From: Jiangella rhizosphaerae
Lineage (GTDB): Bacteria; Actinomycetota; Actinomycetes; Jiangellales; Jiangellaceae
Assembly: GCF_003579925.1 (NCBI RefSeq)
Contig: NZ_QUAL01000174.1
Location: 1-46,649, forward strand
Length of the DNA stretch: 46,649 nt
Direction: 5' to 3'
Shown: piece after piece, positions 16,628-24,239 of the stretch
Numbering within the stretch: position 1 is the stretch's first letter
Layout of the letters: each line of letters starts with the position of its first letter
Translations under genes and position numbers: made by a program
The notes under the pieces: model-generated
The model's input: only the letters and a program-made list of their open reading frames with translations
What the model was told of the DNA's origin: nothing
The model's database searches: none

Positions 16628-17583
16628 GGGAGGAACCGTTCGGCGATCCGCTCCAGGCCGTCGATGGACAGCGGCGTGGGCGGCTCGGTGAAGTTGAACA
16701 GCTGGACGAGGATGTCGTCGTTCCGGACGGCGCGCAGGTCCTCCGCACCGGGCAGGCTCACGAGGGCGTCCTTCACCGCGGCCGGGTCGCCGTCGACGTG
16801 CAGCAGGACGAGCACGTCCGGGTCGGCGGCGATGATCTGCTCCAGCGTCACCTCGAACACCCGCTCGTCGACGTCGCCGAAGACGTTGGTGAAACCGGCC
16901 GCCTCCAGCTGGGGGTGGGCCATGCTGCGGTTGCCGTAGGCGTAGCCGCTGCCGCCGCCGACGGTGGGGAACAGCACGGCCGCGGTCCGCTCGGGCGCGT
17001 TCTCGGCCGCCGCCTCGACCGCGGCGACGCGGTCCTTGAGCTCGCCGACCAGCGCGTCGGCCTCGTCGGCACGGTCGAACACGCGCCCGTAGGTCTCGAT
17101 CTGCTCGTAGACGTCGTCGAACGTGGTCGCGTCGACGCCCTCCGGGCAGTACACCGGCTGGATCAGCGCGTCGATGCCGACGCCGGACAGGCCCTCGCGG
17201 GTGATGCCGTCGGGCAGCCCGAGCACGAGGTCGGGCTGCTGGGCGATGATGACCTCCTGCGAGATCTGCAGGTGGCCGCTGGTGTCGAGGTCCTCGCCGA
17301 GCGACTCGATGTCGGCGATGGCGGCGTTGGTCTCGTCGTCGTAGTACTCCTCGGGGAACGCGCCGGCCCGCAGCACCGCGGCGTCGAGCACGCCCAGCTC
17401 GTGCATGATCGTCACCGGCGCGCTCTCGAGCAGCACCACCCGCTCCGGCGGCGCGTCGAACGTCACGTCGACGCCGCAGTTGTCCACGGTGACGGCCGTG
17501 CCGGCGGCGTCGGTCGTGTCGTCGGACCCGCAGGCCGCGGTCACCAGGACCAGGGCGACGGCGACGGGCGGCAGGTAGCGCAT
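16624..17583 (-). CDS. FecB/BtuF-type substrate-binding lipoprotein
   Basis: This 319-residue lipoprotein has a signal sequence with lipobox VTAACGSD, so cysteine 18 would be lipidated and the protein anchored outside the membrane. The mature part has the two-lobed class III binding-protein layout: VTFDAPPERVVLLESAPVTIMHELGVLD, then an interlobe helix, then IIAQQPDLVLGLPDG and IIAADPDVLVLLH. The ligand could be a siderophore, haem, corrinoid or another cofactor such as F420-0; actinomycete cassettes of this architecture have been proposed for several of these, and I cannot choose. It sits between permease and ATPase genes. A GAGGAG ribosome site precedes the ATG. Confidence 0.9.
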   Translation of the reverse strand: MRYLPPVAVALVLVTAACGSDDTTDAAGTAVTVDNCGVDVTFDAPPERVVLLESAPVTIMHELGVLDAAVLRAGAFPEEYYDDETNAAIADIESLGEDLDTSGHLQISQEVIIAQQPDLVLGLPDGITREGLSGVGIDALIQPVYCPEGVDATTFDDVYEQIETYGRVFDRADEADALVGELKDRVAAVEAAAENAPERTAAVLFPTVGGGSGYAYGNRSMAHPQLEAAGFTNVFGDVDERVFEVTLEQIIAADPDVLVLLHVDGDPAAVKDALVSLPGAEDLRAVRNDDILVQLFNFTEPPTPLSIDGLERIAERFLP

Positions 17584-17600
17584 GCGTGGTTCTCCTCAGG

Positions 17601-18716
17601 TCAGGCGCCGGCGGAGTGGAACCGCCGGACGAGGATCAGCAGGAACGGCGCGCCGACGAGCGCGGTGATGATGCCGATGGGCAGCTCGCGCGGCTCCAGC
17701 ACCGTCCGGGCGGCGACGTCGGCCCAGACGAGGAAGATCGCGCCGATCAGCGCCGCCACCGGGACCACCCGGCCGTGCGCGGCGCCGACGAACCGGCGCG
17801 CGACGTGCGGGATGACCAGGCCGACGAAGCCGATGCCGCCGGACGCCGCGACGACCGCGCCCACGCACAGCGACACGACGACCAGCAGCTGCACCCGGAA
17901 CCGGGTCGGCGGCACGCCGAGCGTGTGCGCGGTCTCGTCGCCTATCGCCAGCGCGTCCAGCCGCCGGCGCCACAGCAGCAGCGCGGCCAGCGTCAGGGCC
18001 ACCACCACGACGACGATCGCCAGGGGCCACGACCAGCGGGCCAGCCCGAGCGAGCCGAGCAGCCAGAACAGCACCGACCGGGCACCCTCGGCGGAGTCGG
18101 AGGCGAAGATCAGGAAGCTGGTGGCGGCGTACAGCGCGTAGCCGACGGCGACGCCGGCCATGAGCAGCCGCAGCGACGTGATCCGCCCCCCTGCCCGGGC
18201 CACCACGAACACCGCGGCCGACGCGCCCAGCGCGCCGAGGAACGCGCTCGCCGACAACGCGTTCTCGCCGAAGCCGGCGCCGAGCCCGAACAGGATCGCC
18301 GCCGCCGCACCGGTGGACGCGCCCGAGGTGACCCCGAGCAGGTACGGGTCGGCGAGCAGGTTGCGGACCATCGCCTGCAACGCGACTCCGCAGACCGCGA
18401 GCGCCGCGCCGACCACCGCGCCGAGGATCACCCGGGGAAGGCGGACCTGCCAGACGATCGAGTCCTCGGCCCGGGTCCACGTGACATCGGCCGGCGAGCC
18501 GAGCGCGTGGTGGCCGACGATCCGCGCGACGGTGCCCGGGTCGATGGCGACCGCGCCCAGACCGACCGCGAGGACCAGCGTGACCAGCAGGCCGGCCGAC
18601 AGACCACCGATCCACAGCGCCGTCCGGCGCCGTTGTGCCCCCTGCCCGAGGTCGTCGTCGAACTCCGTGACGGTGTCGGCGAGGACGGTGTCGCGGCCGG
18701 TCGTGGTCGAGCTCAC
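17601..18716 (-). CDS. FecCD/BtuC-type ABC transporter permease
   Basis: This 371-residue integral membrane protein has an N-terminal cytoplasmic tail of about 40 residues and then roughly ten hydrophobic segments. FecCD signatures are RLPRVILGAVVGAALAVCGVALQAMVRNLLADPYLLGVTSGAS (in part) and GFVGLVIPHVARRFVG near the C-terminus. A single permease gene implies a homodimeric channel, as in BtuC. The GTG at 18716 is preferred because GGAGG lies four bases upstream; longer in-frame options run into the operator region. First gene of the uptake operon, preceded by a cluster of palindromes that probably serve its repressor. Confidence 0.92.
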   Translation of the reverse strand: MSSTTTGRDTVLADTVTEFDDDLGQGAQRRRTALWIGGLSAGLLVTLVLAVGLGAVAIDPGTVARIVGHHALGSPADVTWTRAEDSIVWQVRLPRVILGAVVGAALAVCGVALQAMVRNLLADPYLLGVTSGASTGAAAAILFGLGAGFGENALSASAFLGALGASAAVFVVARAGGRITSLRLLMAGVAVGYALYAATSFLIFASDSAEGARSVLFWLLGSLGLARWSWPLAIVVVVVALTLAALLLWRRRLDALAIGDETAHTLGVPPTRFRVQLLVVVSLCVGAVVAASGGIGFVGLVIPHVARRFVGAAHGRVVPVAALIGAIFLVWADVAARTVLEPRELPIGIITALVGAPFLLILVRRFHSAGA

Positions 18717-18750
18717 GGCGCCTCCGAGCCAACTGGATTTGAGATACAGA

Positions 18751-18816
18751 TGTCGCTGTCGACACAAGGTCGCACATGCGACTCAGTCGCGTCAACAGAT
18801 GCGACTGTGTCGCATC
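18751..18816. promoter_or_regulatory. Cluster of palindromic operators upstream of the uptake operon
   Basis: Three related dyads lie in 66 bp. GATGCGAC-TGT-GTCGCATC (18798-18816) is a perfect 8+3+8 palindrome. ATGCGAC-TCA-GTCGCGT (18776-18792) is the same site with one arm mismatch. TGTCG-CTGT-CGACA (18751-18764) is a weaker relative. Minus-strand TTGACG (18789-18794) could be a -35 between the first two. The sequence does not match the IdeR, Fur/Zur or Nur sites I know. The rest of the gap to 18980 shows nothing recognisable. Confidence 0.6.
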
Positions 18817-18980
18817 TTGCCGGACGGCCGGCGTCGAGACCACCCCGGGAGCGCCCGTCGAGGCAGAGTTCACCGTCCGCTCCGTCCCCGTTCGCACGAA
18901 CGTCGGCCGTTTGACCAAGATCATCGCTTTCTCCAGGTGCGGGCGCGTTTTCGTCATTCCGGCCGACCCGGAGTCACGGC

Positions 18981-19032
18981 TAGCGTCACGCCGCGGGGAC
19001 CCCCGTCCCCGTCCCGCAGCACCTCGAGGAGG
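18981..19032 (+). promoter_or_regulatory. -10 box and ribosome site of the secreted GH97 gene
   Basis: TAGCGT (18981-18986) is the -10 hexamer used elsewhere in the window, but here it is 52 nt from the start codon, so the message has a leader. GGAGG (19028-19032) lies 6 nt before the GTG at 19039 and fixes that start. No clear sugar operator was recognised between 18817 and 18980. Confidence 0.4.
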
Positions 19033-19038
19033 AGTGCC

Positions 19039-21693
19039 GTGTTCGCAGGCTCGAAACGCCGCCGATCAGCCGCACTGGCCGCCGCCGTCGCCGTCACCGC
19101 GTCCGTCGCCGCATCGCTGACGGCGACGGACATCGGCGTGGTCCCGGCCCAGGCGCTGACCACGCACACCGTCACGTCCCCGGACGGCGAGATCACCTTC
19201 GCCGTCCACGAGCAGCCCTCCGGAGCGCTGACCTACGAGGTCACCGCCGGCACCACGACGATCTTCGAGGAGTCGCCGCTGGGCATCGCGACCAGCGCCG
19301 TCGACTTCTCCAGCGGCCTGACGTACGCCTCGCAGAGCCGCACCACCATCGACCAGACCTACACGCTGCCGGCCGGCACCAAACCGTCCTACCGCGACCA
19401 CGCCAACCAGCTGGTGCTCAGCTACACCAAGGGCGGCCAGACGATGCAGCTGGTGGTGCGCGCCTACGACGACGGCGTCGCCTACCGCTACGTGCTGCCA
19501 GGCGGCTCCGGCGCCGTGTCGATCACGGACGAGCTGAGCGGGTTCCGGCTGCCGGCGCCGACCGGCGGCTGGGCCGCGGTGTGGAACGGCAACTACGAGC
19601 AGGACTACGTCTACCGCTCCGCTGCCGGGCTCAACGACGGCACCGAGCTGACCATGCCGCTGCTGGCGTCGATCGACGACAACGCCTACTTCACGGTGAT
19701 CTCCGAGGCGAACGTCTACAACGCCGGGGCGAGCTACGCGCCGTCGCTGCTGAAGGGCAGCCAGGCGAACGACGGCCTGCTGAACGTGGAGCGGACGCCG
19801 GACCAGGCGTTCCCGATCGCGAGCACGTACCCGTTCCAGACGCCGTGGCGGGCCGCGATCATCGCCGCGGACCTGGACGTGCTGGTCAACTCCGACCTCG
19901 TGCAGCACCTGAACCCGCCGGCGACGCAGGACGCGGACTGGGTCAAGCCCGGCCGGGCCGCATGGTCGTGGTTCAGCGACGGCGACAGCGCCGCCGACCT
20001 GGACAAGCAGAAGCAGATGGTCGACTTCGCCGCGTCGATGGGCTTCGAGTACGTCACGGTCGACTGCTGCTACGACCCCGACGTCGACCTGCCGGCGATC
20101 TCGCAGTACGCGGCGCAGCGCAACGTCGACATCTTCGCGTGGGTCACGGCGGAGCCGTTCGCCACGCCCGCGCAGGCCGACGCGCTGGTCGCCGAGCACA
20201 AGGCGTACGGCGTCGTCGGGCTCAAGGTCGACTTCTTCCTCAACGACTCGCAGCAGGTCATGGGCTGGTACCAGTCGATCGGCGACGCCGCCGGCGAGCA
20301 CGAGATGATGCTGAACTTCCACGGCAGCACCAAGCCGGGCGGCGAGAACCGCACCTGGCCATGGGTGGTGACGTCGGAGGCGGTGGCCGGCACCGAGCAC
20401 TACCTGTACCCGCCGCCGACGACGGCCCGGCTGGACGCCACCTTCCCGTTCGTCCGCAACCCGATCGGCGGCATGGACTACACGCCGACGATGATCTCGC
20501 TGAACGGCTCGATCCTCACCCAGGCGCACACGCTGGCGCAGGCCATCGTGTTCACGTCGGCGATGGTCAACTACTCCGACTCCGCGGCGGCGTACGAGCA
20601 GTGGCCGGGCCGGCACCTCATGCGGGCGATCCCGACGGTGTGGGACGAGACCCGCGTCGTCGAGGGCTTCCCCGGCGACCACGTCACGATGGCGCGGCGC
20701 AGCGGTGACGACTGGTTCATCGGCGCGATGACCAGCCCGGCCCGGACGGCGAGCGTCCCGCTGTCGTTCCTCGGCTCGGGCACGTACACCGCGACGATCT
20801 TCGCCGACGACGCGAACGGCCGGGTGTCGTCGGTGACGACGCAGACCGTGACCAGCGCGTCGACGCTCTCGCTGCCGATGCTGGCCACCGGCGGCGTCGC
20901 CGTCCACCTGTCGAAGACGCCGCTGGCGCAGATCGGCAGCGGCGACGTCCGGTACGAGGCGGAGGCGGCCGGCAACACCCTTTCGGGTGGGGCGCTGGTC
21001 GACGCGTGCAAGGGGTGCTCCGGCGGCGCGAAGGTCGGGTACCTCGGCAACGGCGGTGCGGTGCAGTTCACCAACGTCATGGCCGGCGCCGCCGGCACGC
21101 ACGAGCTGACCTTCACCTACACGTCCGGCGACCCGCGGTCGGTCCAGATCGAGGTCAACGGGTCCGTCATCAGCACCGAGGCGCTGAAGGACTCCGGCGG
21201 CTGGGAGTTCGTGAACAAGTGGACCATCGACGTGCCGCTCAACGCCGGCGCCAACACCATCGAGTTCTCCAACCCGTCGGCGTACGGCCCGGACATCGAC
21301 GCGCTCATCGTCTCGCGGAAGACCGAGGCGGAGGCGGCCGGCAACACCCTGGCCGGCGGCGCGACGGTGGCGGCGTGCGGTCCGTGCTCGGGCGGGTCGA
21401 CGGTGACGGGCCTGTCGGGTGGCGGTGCGGTCACGGTGAACGGCGTCACGGCGACCGCGGCCGGCAACCACACCGTTCGCATCGACTACGCCGCGACCGC
21501 CGACAGCACGGCGCAGGTCAGCGTCAACGGCGGCGCGCCGGTCACCGTCGAGTTCCCCTCGACGGGCGGCGCCACGGCGACCGCGACCGTCACACTCGGG
21601 CTCGCCCTGACCACCGGGGTGAACAACACGATCACGGTTGCCGGCGCGTCGGGCCCGGCGCCCGACATCGACCGGATCACCGTCACGAACTGA
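19039..21693 (+). CDS. Secreted GH97 glycoside hydrolase (probable retaining alpha-galactosidase) with two CBM35-like modules
   Basis: This 884-residue exoenzyme starts with a signal peptide (basic SKRRR, hydrophobic core, cleavage predicted after AQA at residue 39). Residues about 45-310 form the GH97 N-terminal beta-domain, and 310-560 the TIM barrel (PGRAAWSWFSDGDS, FEYVTVDCCYD). D398 in GLKVDFF aligns with the nucleophile of retaining GH97 enzymes, and E447 in TSEAVAG is the likely acid/base. Retaining members studied are alpha-galactosidases, whereas SusB-type inverting members lack this Asp. Two C-terminal modules (about 637-760 and 764-884) each begin with EAEAAGNTL and contain a CxxC pair, as in CBM35-like domains. 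It should release galactose from plant galactosides outside the cell and feed the transporter encoded downstream. Confidence 0.9.
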   Translation: MFAGSKRRRSAALAAAVAVTASVAASLTATDIGVVPAQALTTHTVTSPDGEITFAVHEQPSGALTYEVTAGTTTIFEESPLGIATSAVDFSSGLTYASQSRTTIDQTYTLPAGTKPSYRDHANQLVLSYTKGGQTMQLVVRAYDDGVAYRYVLPGGSGAVSITDELSGFRLPAPTGGWAAVWNGNYEQDYVYRSAAGLNDGTELTMPLLASIDDNAYFTVISEANVYNAGASYAPSLLKGSQANDGLLNVERTPDQAFPIASTYPFQTPWRAAIIAADLDVLVNSDLVQHLNPPATQDADWVKPGRAAWSWFSDGDSAADLDKQKQMVDFAASMGFEYVTVDCCYDPDVDLPAISQYAAQRNVDIFAWVTAEPFATPAQADALVAEHKAYGVVGLKVDFFLNDSQQVMGWYQSIGDAAGEHEMMLNFHGSTKPGGENRTWPWVVTSEAVAGTEHYLYPPPTTARLDATFPFVRNPIGGMDYTPTMISLNGSILTQAHTLAQAIVFTSAMVNYSDSAAAYEQWPGRHLMRAIPTVWDETRVVEGFPGDHVTMARRSGDDWFIGAMTSPARTASVPLSFLGSGTYTATIFADDANGRVSSVTTQTVTSASTLSLPMLATGGVAVHLSKTPLAQIGSGDVRYEAEAAGNTLSGGALVDACKGCSGGAKVGYLGNGGAVQFTNVMAGAAGTHELTFTYTSGDPRSVQIEVNGSVISTEALKDSGGWEFVNKWTIDVPLNAGANTIEFSNPSAYGPDIDALIVSRKTEAEAAGNTLAGGATVAACGPCSGGSTVTGLSGGGAVTVNGVTATAAGNHTVRIDYAATADSTAQVSVNGGAPVTVEFPSTGGATATATVTLGLALTTGVNNTITVAGASGPAPDIDRITVTN
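20955..21350 (+). repeat. 27-nt direct repeat marking the duplicated CBM module
   Basis: An identical 27-nt stretch (starting CGAGGCGGAGGC, ending CAACACCCT) occurs at 20955-20981 and 21324-21350, encoding EAEAAGNT at the start of each CBM module. The offset of 369 nt equals one module, indicating internal duplication or recent homogenisation. Confidence 0.75.
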
Positions 21694-21707
21694 CCGGTCG
21701 TGTCGAC

Positions 21708-21752
21708 GGCGAACGCCCGGCGCCGCTTCTTCGGAGGCGTCGGGCGTTCGCC
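21708..21752 (+). terminator. Strong hairpin terminator after the secreted GH97 gene
   Basis: GGCGAACGCCCG (21708-21719) pairs perfectly with CGGGCGTTCGCC (21741-21752), extended by five more pairs (one G-T) around an 11-nt loop; ATTTT follows shortly after. It lies 15 nt after the stop codon. A T-poor intrinsic terminator of this kind is usual in actinomycetes. Confidence 0.75.
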
Positions 21753-21817
21753 TGCGGATTTTGCAGCGTTGGGGCCGTCCCCCTGCTGCCCGATTGTCTT
21801 GGCCGCGGGCGCGCGCC

Positions 21818-21861
21818 TCAAGCGGACTATTGGGCGCTTCGCGCCGGCGATGTCCGCTTGA
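21818..21861. repeat. Nested inverted repeat (cruciform-like) in the intergenic region
   Basis: TCAAGCGGAC (21818-21827) is perfectly inverted at 21852-21861, and a second hairpin GGCGC-TTC-GCGCC (21833-21845) sits inside the loop. No gene is supported here. It may be a second terminator or an extragenic palindrome. Confidence 0.6.
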
Positions 21862-21952
21862 CCCGACGCCGCCGGGGGCGGGCGCCGCGTTTGCGTGTGG
21901 CGTTGGTGTCGTTGGGCGTCCACCTGGTGAGGTTTCACGATGATTCGGGGGC

Positions 21953-22043
21953 CATCACGAGGATTGCCCCAGCGTCAACACCCCTACAGTCATGGTGATG
22001 CTCAGGTAATCCTCGTGATGTAGGCGATCGCCGATGATCATCG
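21953..22043. repeat. 13-bp inverted repeat and adjacent palindromes before the AraC gene end
   Basis: CATCACGAGGATT (21953-21965) is perfectly inverted at 22008-22020 with a 42-bp spacer. Immediately after come the palindromes GGCGATCGCC (22023-22032) and CGATGATCATCG (22032-22043). A degenerate direct copy of the first arm (TCACGATGATT) lies at about 21935-21945. The region is less GC-rich than its neighbours and has no supported gene. Confidence 0.55.
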
Positions 22044-22083
22044 CCGTCCACACTCCGACAAATCGGGCGGAACGGCTAAGACG

Positions 22084-22944
22084 TCAGCAGTTGGCGGAGC
22101 GGCGGTAGTCGGTCGGGCTCATCGCGTGCAGCTGGCGGAACTGCCGGGAGAAGTGGAACGGGTCGGCGTAGCCGACGTCGCGGGCGATCTCGCTGACCGT
22201 CGCCTCCGTCGTGGTCAGCAGCAGCCGGGCCCGTTCCATTCGCAGCGTCGTCTGGTAGGCGTGCACCCCGCCGCCGGTGGCCCGCCGGAACAGCGTCGTC
22301 AGGTGCGACGGCGACACGCCGACCAGCGCGGCCAGCTCCGGCACCCGGACCGTCCCGTCCAGCCGCGAGGCCAGATAGTCCATCGCCCGCTCCAGCGGGC
22401 CCTCGGCCGGTGAGGGCGCGGACCCCCGGTCCGCAATCAGCTGGGTCAGCAGCTTCCACGCGGTCCCGGCCACGCCGACCAGCCGCGCCGGGCCCTCGTC
22501 GTCGCGGGCGAGGCGTCCGACGATCTCGTCGGCCAGCGCGACCGCGCGGTCCAGGTGCCGGACCGGCACCACCGGTGGACCCAGCGCCTCGACCAGCTCC
22601 GGCACGTCGCTGCCGCGCAGGTGACACCACCACACCGTCCACGGCGACGACGGCGACCCGCCGTAGGCGTGCGGCGTCCCTGCGGGCACGACCAGCGCCG
22701 CGCCGGCGCCGATGCGGTGGTGACGTCCGCCGATGTCGGCCCAGCCGCTCCCGGCAGCGCAGATGGCGACGACGGTCTGCCGTGACGCCGCGGGCCGCGA
22801 GGCCTCGAACGGTGCGGGCGCGGGGGAGTGGCCGGCGTCGGTGACCACGAGCCGCCTGGTGACCGGCGCCGACAGCGCCGCCGTGACCTGCCGCCGCGGG
22901 ACGGCGTACAGCCGCTGCTGGCGGAGACCGTCGCGGGCTGGCAC
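22084..22944 (-). CDS. AraC family transcriptional regulator (cupin sensor)
   Basis: This 286-residue regulator has an N-terminal AraC-type cupin (residues about 30-140, with IGAGAALVVPAGTPHAYGG) and two C-terminal helix-turn-helix motifs: VPELAALVGVSPSHLTTLFRR and VSEIARDVGYADPFHFSRQFRQ. It lies divergent from the ROK-GH97-ABC operon and probably activates galactoside genes upon binding sugar; the secreted GH97 gene on its other side may also be a target. The GTG at 22944 is used because a -10 CATACT ends 7 nt upstream and a -35 TTGTCA is 16 bp further, giving a leaderless message. Confidence 0.92.
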   Translation of the reverse strand: MPARDGLRQQRLYAVPRRQVTAALSAPVTRRLVVTDAGHSPAPAPFEASRPAASRQTVVAICAAGSGWADIGGRHHRIGAGAALVVPAGTPHAYGGSPSSPWTVWWCHLRGSDVPELVEALGPPVVPVRHLDRAVALADEIVGRLARDDEGPARLVGVAGTAWKLLTQLIADRGSAPSPAEGPLERAMDYLASRLDGTVRVPELAALVGVSPSHLTTLFRRATGGGVHAYQTTLRMERARLLLTTTEATVSEIARDVGYADPFHFSRQFRQLHAMSPTDYRRSANC

Positions 22945-22951
22945 GGCTCCG

Positions 22952-22979
22952 AGTATGGCACGAGTTACATACTTGACAA
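22952..22979 (-). promoter_or_regulatory. Promoter of the AraC gene, sharing its -35 with the ROK promoter
   Basis: Minus-strand TTGTCA (22974-22979) and CATACT (22952-22957) are 16 bp apart, and GTG follows after 7 nt. AGTATG (22952-22957) and CATACT (22968-22973) form a perfect inverted repeat with a 10-bp spacer, a candidate operator. Confidence 0.6.
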
Positions 22980-23002
22980 AGTTTATTAAGTCTCCGTAGC
23001 GT
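22973..23002 (+). promoter_or_regulatory. Promoter of the ROK-GH97-ABC operon (leaderless)
   Basis: A perfect -35 TTGACA (22973-22978) is followed by an 18-bp spacer and -10 TAGCGT (22997-23002); the GTG at 23010 is 7 nt after it. The AT-rich AAAGTTTATTAAGT in the spacer is a typical ROK-type operator candidate, giving autoregulation. Confidence 0.65.
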
Positions 23003-23009
23003 CACCCCC

Positions 23010-24239
23010 GTGCCGATCCAGCGAGGCGGCCCGGTCGAGGGAACCCCGGCCGAGGGCGCCGTCTTCCTCACCGCGCTCACCGCCGGTCCCATCGCCCGCG
23101 TCGACATCGCCCGCGAGACGGGGCTGTCGTCGGCGGCCGTCACCCGCGTGGCGAAGCTGCTCATCGACGAGGGCTACCTCGAGTACGCGCCGGACCAGCC
23201 GGCCACGAGCGACGAGACCCGCATGGGCCGGCCGAGCAGCCCGCTGCGGGTGCACGCCCGCCAGACCGGCTCGTTCGGCATCATCGTCCGGCGCGACGAG
23301 CTGATCGGCATGGTGTGCGACCTCGCCGGTGCGCCGCGGGTGTCCGAGCGCCGTCCGCTGGCCGACACCACCGTCGACGCCGCGGTCGACGCCATCGCCG
23401 CGTTCTACCGCGAGCTGGTCGAGCGCGCCGACGCGGCCGGCTTCGTCGTCGCGCCGCACGACCTCGGGCTCAGCCTCTCCGGCGACATCGACCACGACAC
23501 CGGCTACGTGCGCTATTCGCCGTTCCTCGGCTGGCGCGACGTCGACCTCGGCGCCGCGGTGTCGCGCGCCATCGGCGCCCCGGTCGTCGTCGAGAACGAC
23601 GTCAAGGCGCTCACCGTCGCCGAGCAGTGGTTCGGGCTCGGCCGCGGCATCACGAACTTCGCCGTCGTCACCATCGGCACCGGCATCGGCTGCGCGATCG
23701 TCGTCGACGGCGGCCTGGTTCGCGGCGCGCACAGCGTCGCCGGCGAGATCGGGCACCTGCCGCTCGGCGACCCGTCCGTGCAGTGCCACTGCGGCGCGCA
23801 CGGCTGCGTCGAGGCCGAGGCGTCGACGAAGGCGCTGCTGGAGCGGTGCCGCGCCGCCACCGGCCGCGACGACCTCACCATCGAGACCGCGGTCGAGCTG
23901 GCCCGGTCCGGTGACGACGCCGTCCGCGCGATCTTCGCCCGGGCGGGCCGGCTGATCGGCCTGGCGCTGGCCTCGGTGGCCAACCTGCTCGGGCCGGAGC
24001 GCGTCATCGTCGCCGGTGAGGGCGTGTCCAGCTACGACCTGTTCGAGACCGCGATCCGCGAGGCGTTCGCCGAGCAGGCGTTCGGCGCCGCCCACCAGGT
24101 GCCCATCCACGTGCGCGACCTGCCGTTCGAGGAGTGGGCGCGCGGCGCCGCCGCGGTCGCCATCCAGGAGCTCGTCTTCCCGTCCCGCCAGCGCGTCGCC
24201 GCCGAGGTGCGCCGTCGTCCAGGAGTTCGTCGTGTCTGA
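23010..24239 (+). CDS. ROK family transcriptional regulator
   Basis: This 409-residue repressor has an N-terminal winged helix (GPIARVDIARETGLSSAAVTRVAKLLIDEGYL, about residues 28-60) and a C-terminal ROK sugar-kinase-like domain (VTIGTGIGCAIVVDGGLVRGAHSVAGEIGHLPLG). The zinc signature CHCGAHGC is near residue 260, followed by VEAEAS. It should bind a sugar released from the imported galactoside and control its own operon. The GTG start follows the leaderless promoter directly. Its 3' end overlaps the intracellular GH97 start by 8 nt, where AGGAG inside the ROK gene serves as ribosome site. Confidence 0.92.
   Translation: MPIQRGGPVEGTPAEGAVFLTALTAGPIARVDIARETGLSSAAVTRVAKLLIDEGYLEYAPDQPATSDETRMGRPSSPLRVHARQTGSFGIIVRRDELIGMVCDLAGAPRVSERRPLADTTVDAAVDAIAAFYRELVERADAAGFVVAPHDLGLSLSGDIDHDTGYVRYSPFLGWRDVDLGAAVSRAIGAPVVVENDVKALTVAEQWFGLGRGITNFAVVTIGTGIGCAIVVDGGLVRGAHSVAGEIGHLPLGDPSVQCHCGAHGCVEAEASTKALLERCRAATGRDDLTIETAVELARSGDDAVRAIFARAGRLIGLALASVANLLGPERVIVAGEGVSSYDLFETAIREAFAEQAFGAAHQVPIHVRDLPFEEWARGAAAVAIQELVFPSRQRVAAEVRRRPGVRRV

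Noticed and set aside
15845-18716. A firm assignment of the importer to iron-siderophore, cobalamin or F420-0 uptake
   Set aside because: The three families share the visible motifs. No cobalamin riboswitch, iron box, cofE or siderophore gene was recognised nearby.
18776-19120. A 114-codon open frame in the gap before the secreted GH97 gene
   Set aside because: It starts inside the operator palindromes, runs out of frame into the GH97 signal peptide, and has no recognisable domain.
21694-22083. An insertion sequence between the GH97 and AraC genes
   Set aside because: Inverted repeats are present but there is no transposase fragment and no target-site duplication could be seen.
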